A stretch of 64,000 nucleotides of DNA, from positions 186,001-250,000 of the forward strand of contig CALANS010000210.1 of the NCBI GenBank assembly GCA_937926105.1, given 5' to 3'. This document shows, one piece after another, positions 59,739-64,000 of the stretch. The notes under the pieces were generated by a model that saw only the letters and a list, made by a program, of their open reading frames with translations, made no database searches and was not told the origin of the DNA. This DNA is from an uncultured Actinomycetes bacterium (GTDB lineage: Bacteria > Actinomycetota > Actinomycetes > Mycobacteriales > Nakamurellaceae). The position numbers and the translations under genes were made by a program. How positions within the stretch are numbered: the first letter of the stretch is position 1; the number at the start of each line of letters is the position of its first letter.

Positions 59739-62700
59739 CTATCCCGGTGTGCCCAGCGGGTCGGGCAGGTAGGCCAGCTGGATCAGCATCGGCTTGCGGC
59801 CGCGGCGTACCAGGTTGCCCCGGCCCGGCGGCTGCACCGCCAGCGACACCCCCGGGAACAGCGCGCCCTCCTGCCGGTCACCGGACAGCAGCAGCCCGGT
59901 GGCGCCGACCTCCCGCATCCGCTGGGGCACCGGCTCGTACATCGCCCGCCCGGCGCCGCCGGATCGTCGGCAGACCACCATGTGAAAGCCGAGGTCCCGG
60001 GCCTGGGGCAAGAACTCGACGAACGGGGCGAGCGGGCCTGGGCCGGCCGGCGAGAGTAGATCGAAATCGTCGGCCAGCACCACGATCTCCGGGCCGGACC
60101 ACCAGGAGCGGGCGCGCAGCTGCGCGGCGGTGACGTCGTCCGGGGGCAGCCGGGCCTGCAGTTCGCCGGCCACGGCCCCGGCCATGCCGGAGGCCATCGC
60201 GGCCGTGCCGGCGTAGGCGCCCAGGTAGTCCTCCGGCACCACGTCCAGCAGGGTGCGGCGCACGTCGAAGACGGCGAACACGACCTCGTCGTCGGTCAGC
60301 CGGCCGACCAGGTCCTGCACCAGCAGCCGCAGCAGGGAGGTCTTGCCGGTCTCCGCGTCGCCGATCACCAGCAGGTGCGGCTCGCCGCCGAACACGTCCA
60401 GCGTCACCGGGCGCAGCTCGGTCTCGTCGACGCCGATCACGATGCCGTGCCTCTTGTCGGCGGCGGTCGCCCGGATCGGGGTGGACGACGCGGCCGCGGC
60501 CGTCAGGTCGGCATAGTGCACCAGGGTGGGCAGCATCCGGATCGGTGGAACGGGGTCGCCGTCCCAGGCCGTCGCGATCCGGCGCACCAGGCGCTCGGTG
60601 GGACCCTCGTCACCGCGCTTGCCTTCTGCTCCGTGAGGCGGAGCAGAACGCAAGCCAGAGGACGAAGGGGCTGGCGATGCCGAGGCCAGGACGTCCGGTG
60701 CCCCGTCACCGCCCGCCCCGTCACCGTCGTCACCGGCCTCATCCGCCAGCTCTGGCAGCGCCACCTGCACCTGCAGCCCGCCCTCCACCAGCGCCCGGCC
60801 GGGATTGTCGGCGCGCAGGTTCTCGGCGGCCTTTCGGCTGATCGACGAGTCGACCGGATCGTTGATGCGCAGCTCGATCTTGGTACCGATGGCCGCCTGC
60901 AGCTGGGTGCGGACGTCCGCCCACCGTCCGCAGGTCAGCACCAGGTGGATGCCATAGCCGGGGCCGCGGGTTCCCAGGTCCTGCACGATCTCGGCCAGGT
61001 CGTCGAAGTCGCTGCGCAGCACCGGATAGTTGTCGATTACCAGGAAGAGGTCCGCCACCGGCAGCTGCTGCAGCCGCCCGGCCCGCCAGCGCTCCCGCAT
61101 CGCCTCCACCGAGTCGACGCCCAGCTGCGAGAACAGCTGCTCCCGCTCGGCCAGCGCGGTCGCCACCTCCGCGACGGTGCGCCGCACCCGGTCGGCGTCC
61201 AACCGCGGCGCCACCCCGGCCACATGCGGCAGCCCGTCCAGCACCCGCAGCGACCCGCCGCCCAGATCCAGGCAGTAGAACGACACCTCGCCCGGGATGT
61301 GGCCCAGCGCCAGCGACAGCAGCAGCGTCCGCAGCAGGGTCGATTTGCCGGACTGCGGCGCGCCCAGGATCACCAGGTGCCCGCCGGAGGCGGCGGTGTC
61401 CAGCACCATCGGCTCCTGGCGCTGCTCGGCCGGCTTGTCCAGGATGCCGATGGCCGCCTTCAGCCGCCCACCCGGCCCGGCCGCGTGCAGGCCGAGCACC
61501 GGATCGGCGGACACCGGCCCGGCCACCGCGTCCAGCGCCAGCGAGGTCGGCAGCGGCGGCAGCCAGATCTGCGCCGTGCGCGTGCCGGCGGCGGCCAACT
61601 GCCGCACCGCGACGTCCAGCACGGTCGGCGCCAAGGCCTCCGCATCGTCCTCGTCGGAACCCGGTTCGGAAGGGTTCGGATCTCGCGCGGCGGCCCGCTC
61701 ACCGGCCAGTCGCGCCAGGTAGTCGGCCATGTCGTTGAACAGCCCGAACGGCGCCGCCACCGGATCGGCGTCCGCCACCGTCTGTCCCGTCACCGGCGGT
61801 CGGTAACTGCCCGATACGTAGCCGGCCTTGAACCGCTCGAACACCGTCGTGTCGACCTTCAGATAGCCCGACCCCGGGATCGGTGGCAACTCGTAGGCGT
61901 CCGGCACGCCGAGCACCGCCCGGGACTCCTGCGCGTTGAAGGTGCGTAACCCCAGCCGGTAGGACAGGTACGACTCCAGCCCGCGCAGCCTGCCCTCCTC
62001 CAGCCGCTGCGAGGCCAGCATCAGGTGCACCCCGATGGACCGGCCGATCCGGCCGATCGCCAGGAACAGCTCGATGAAGTCCGGCTTGGCCGTCAGCAGC
62101 TCGCCGAACTCGTCGATCACCACGAACAGGTTCGGCAACGGCGCCGTGCAGGCAGCATCTCCGGCTTCGCGGCGCCGGTTGTACTCGGTGATGTTCGGCA
62201 GGTTGCCGGCGTCGGCGAGCAGCTGCTGGCGGCGCTTCATCTCGCCGAACAGGGCGTCGTGCAGCCGATCCACCAGGCCGGTGTCGTCGGACAGGTTGGA
62301 GATCATCGCCGCGCAGTGCGGCAGGTCCTCCAGCCCGGCGAAGGTGGCGCCGCCCTTGTAGTCCACCAGCACCAGGGCGAGCCGCTCCGGCGGATGCGAG
62401 ATCGCCATGGTCAGCACGATGGTGCGCAGCACCTCGGACTTGCCGGACCCGGTCGCGCCGACGCACAACCCGTGCGGGCCCATCCCGCCGAGCGCGTTCT
62501 CCTTGATGTCCAGGTACACCTTCTGCCCCGAGGTGCCCAGCCCGAACGGAACCCGCAGAAAGTCAACCATCGCGCGCGGCTGCCACGTCTGCGCCGGGTC
62601 GAAGTCCGCCGCGTCGGCCACCCCGACCAGGTCCGACAGGTCCAGCGTGGACTCCAGCGGGGCAGCGGCGGCGGCCTCCTCCACCAGCCGCACCGCGGTC

Positions 62701-63998
62701 AGCTCCCGGACCAGGCCGTCCAGCGTGGCCGGGTCGATGACATCGGGGGTGCCATCGGTTGCACCGGCGGCGCGGCGTGCGGCGGCGGCCCGGTCGGCCG
62801 CGTCGCTGGAGGCCGCGCCCGCTTCATCGGGTACCGGGCGCAGATCGGTGACGGCGATCTGGGGTGCGCCGTCGTCGCCCTGGATGAGACCGACCCGGAC
62901 GTCCACCCGCTCACCTTCGGCGGCGACGTCGGGCACCAGCGTGATGGTGTGCACGCCGATCTGAGCGGGGGTCAGCTCCCGGGGCAGCCCGGCCAGCGGA
63001 TCCAGCCGTTCGCCGGCAGCGGCGTCGATGACGATCACGATCGCGGGGCCGAACACGGATGGGTCGACCGCGCCGAGCCGGGTGGCCCTGGTGGCCTCGC
63101 CGACCCGCCGGGTGATTTCCGTGTCCAGCAGGGTGTGCAGCGCTTCGGCGCTGTCGGCGATCAGCCGGCGGGGAGCGGTGCCGTCCATCTCGTCGGGGCT
63201 CAGGGCGTGCGGCATCCACTTGAGCCAGTCCAGCCAGCGGGCGGACCGGCGCGGCGCGTAGGCGACGAGGGTCACCTCTTCGGGCCCGTGCAGCGTGACC
63301 AGCTGGGCGAGCGCTGCGGTCACCGTGCTGCGGGCGGGCACGATCGGTCCGACCACCGATACCCGGCCGGAGATCGGCAGGCCCACCGGCATGCCGGCGA
63401 CCATGCGGGAGCGCTCGGTGATCCGGTGCACGCCTGCGGCGATGACGACGTCGGGTTCGGCCAGCGGGTCGCGAGCAGCCGTGGCGGCGACTCGCTGCCA
63501 CAGCGGTGACGAGCCCAGCCCGATGCGCACCGTCAGGAAGTCGGGGTCGTGCGGGCGGCGCTCCCAGATGCGCAGCGGGTCGCGGGCCACCTCGGCGAGC
63601 AGGTCCGGGTCCGGGTGGTGGTGCAGCGCGATCAGGCGCTGGGTGGCGGCCGAGTCGCGCAGCTCGTCGCGTACCCGATCCAGGTACTCCAGGTAGCGGC
63701 GGCGCAGGTCGGCGGCGCGCTTGGACGATCCGGTGCGCTGCGCGATGAACATCACGATGGCGCCGACGACAGTGACGGCGAGCATCATGCCGCCGGCGAT
63801 CAGCATCACCGGGTTGCGGTTGGCGACGATCATCACCAGCGATCCGGCGCCGCCCAGGATCGGCATCAGGATCTGCATGACGCCCTGCAGCCCGGCGGAC
63901 GCGTCGGGCAGGCCGGGCGGGGCGATGAGGTCGACGGGGCTCAGATCGGGGTCCGGTGGGCGAGTGCGGGCCGGCCGGTGGATCAGCTGCTGCGCCAT
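59739..63998 (-). CDS. eccC: Type VII secretion protein EccC (three-ATPase fusion)
   Basis: 1419-residue membrane ATPase that powers ESX secretion and recognises substrate signals. Two TM helices lie near residues 40-90 (GAGSLVMIVANRNPVMLIAG, MLAVTVVGAIVMFIAQ). Three FtsK/SpoIIIE domains follow: Walker A GATGSGKSE near 517 with VVIDEFGELL, GAPQSGKST near 882 with LVIDNYPVL, and GDAETGKTS near 1216 with VVLADDFDLL. EccCa and EccCb are fused in one chain. An extended linker between the second and third ATPases holds a DNA palindrome at 60617-60655. ATG at 63998 is at the window edge; other esx/ecc genes should lie to the right. Confidence 0.93.
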   Translation of the reverse strand: MAQQLIHRPARTRPPDPDLSPVDLIAPPGLPDASAGLQGVMQILMPILGGAGSLVMIVANRNPVMLIAGGMMLAVTVVGAIVMFIAQRTGSSKRAADLRRRYLEYLDRVRDELRDSAATQRLIALHHHPDPDLLAEVARDPLRIWERRPHDPDFLTVRIGLGSSPLWQRVAATAARDPLAEPDVVIAAGVHRITERSRMVAGMPVGLPISGRVSVVGPIVPARSTVTAALAQLVTLHGPEEVTLVAYAPRRSARWLDWLKWMPHALSPDEMDGTAPRRLIADSAEALHTLLDTEITRRVGEATRATRLGAVDPSVFGPAIVIVIDAAAGERLDPLAGLPRELTPAQIGVHTITLVPDVAAEGERVDVRVGLIQGDDGAPQIAVTDLRPVPDEAGAASSDAADRAAAARRAAGATDGTPDVIDPATLDGLVRELTAVRLVEEAAAAAPLESTLDLSDLVGVADAADFDPAQTWQPRAMVDFLRVPFGLGTSGQKVYLDIKENALGGMGPHGLCVGATGSGKSEVLRTIVLTMAISHPPERLALVLVDYKGGATFAGLEDLPHCAAMISNLSDDTGLVDRLHDALFGEMKRRQQLLADAGNLPNITEYNRRREAGDAACTAPLPNLFVVIDEFGELLTAKPDFIELFLAIGRIGRSIGVHLMLASQRLEEGRLRGLESYLSYRLGLRTFNAQESRAVLGVPDAYELPPIPGSGYLKVDTTVFERFKAGYVSGSYRPPVTGQTVADADPVAAPFGLFNDMADYLARLAGERAAARDPNPSEPGSDEDDAEALAPTVLDVAVRQLAAAGTRTAQIWLPPLPTSLALDAVAGPVSADPVLGLHAAGPGGRLKAAIGILDKPAEQRQEPMVLDTAASGGHLVILGAPQSGKSTLLRTLLLSLALGHIPGEVSFYCLDLGGGSLRVLDGLPHVAGVAPRLDADRVRRTVAEVATALAEREQLFSQLGVDSVEAMRERWRAGRLQQLPVADLFLVIDNYPVLRSDFDDLAEIVQDLGTRGPGYGIHLVLTCGRWADVRTQLQAAIGTKIELRINDPVDSSISRKAAENLRADNPGRALVEGGLQVQVALPELADEAGDDGDGAGGDGAPDVLASASPAPSSSGLRSAPPHGAEGKRGDEGPTERLVRRIATAWDGDPVPPIRMLPTLVHYADLTAAAASSTPIRATAADKRHGIVIGVDETELRPVTLDVFGGEPHLLVIGDAETGKTSLLRLLVQDLVGRLTDDEVVFAVFDVRRTLLDVVPEDYLGAYAGTAAMASGMAGAVAGELQARLPPDDVTAAQLRARSWWSGPEIVVLADDFDLLSPAGPGPLAPFVEFLPQARDLGFHMVVCRRSGGAGRAMYEPVPQRMREVGATGLLLSGDRQEGALFPGVSLAVQPPGRGNLVRRGRKPMLIQLAYLPDPLGTPG
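60617..60655. repeat. 39-bp palindromic element inside eccC
   Basis: 17-bp arms (GCTTGCCTTCTGCTCCG and its complement with one mismatch) around the 5-nt loop TGAGG. It is in frame and codes part of the non-conserved linker SGLRSAPPHGAEGKRGDEG between ATPase domains 2 and 3. The structure resembles a small REP-type palindromic insertion. Confidence 0.75.
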
Positions 63999-64000
63999 GA

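Overview
The window is G+C-rich, densely coded actinobacterial DNA. The clearest lineage markers are a three-ATPase type VII secretion protein (EccC) at the right edge, a DUF222/HNH protein, a DUF664-type DinB protein, a Lys/Ala-rich protein of an actinobacterial uncharacterised family, and many Cys-anchored lipoproteins. It probably comes from a soil or water actinomycete; the order cannot be fixed from these bases. No rRNA, tRNA, CRISPR array, transposase or phage gene was seen.

Layout. 1-1285: partial MATE exporter. 1357-12344: catabolic block 1, with an Old Yellow Enzyme divergent from a polar amino-acid ABC importer (binding protein, permease, ATPase), an argininosuccinate-lyase-like C-N lyase, an MmgE/PrpD protein, an enolase-superfamily dehydratase, an IclR regulator and a HutF-type deiminase. 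12388-20485: MacB-like ABC exporter, polysaccharide deacetylase lipoprotein, LuxR-type two-component pair, SGNH lipoprotein. 20568-28195: an alpha/beta-hydrolase-fold protein lacking its nucleophile, an FAD-binding dehydrogenase, the DUF222/HNH protein with repeats in its leader, a YeiH-type exporter and a methyltransferase. 28299-44573: catabolic block 2. 44802-52158: lipoprotein, second polar amino-acid ABC importer, AI-2E-type transporter, CopC and YcnI copper proteins, Lys/Ala-rich protein. 52309-63998: RecB-like nuclease, SDR, Rieske protein, gluconate kinase/permease pair, DUF1801 and DinB proteins, EccC.

Block 1 pairs a lyase of the argininosuccinate lyase/aspartase superfamily with an MmgE/PrpD protein and a polar amino-acid importer. 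This combination recalls iminodisuccinate use (a C-N lyase plus an MmgE/PrpD epimerase), so an N-substituted aspartate or aminopolycarboxylate is a reasonable but unproven substrate. Its base composition looks less G+C-rich than the flanks.

Block 2 is the strongest candidate for an undescribed system. A nine-gene operon (43089 down to 33652) has overlapping or near-abutting genes throughout: an oligopeptide-type ABC importer, a cytoplasmic neutral-ceramidase-like amidohydrolase, a DapA-family lyase with altered active-site motifs, an IclR regulator and an SDR. Next to it lie a second ceramidase-like paralogue with a HisD-family dehydrogenase, a galactonate-dehydratase-like enzyme with another IclR regulator, and an FMN hydroxy-acid oxidase homologue lacking the catalytic His. 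The simplest reading is import of an N-acylated or amide-linked hydroxy/sugar acid, amide hydrolysis, dehydration, oxidation and retro-aldol cleavage. An 18-bp perfect palindrome sits in the divergent promoter region at 43225-43242.
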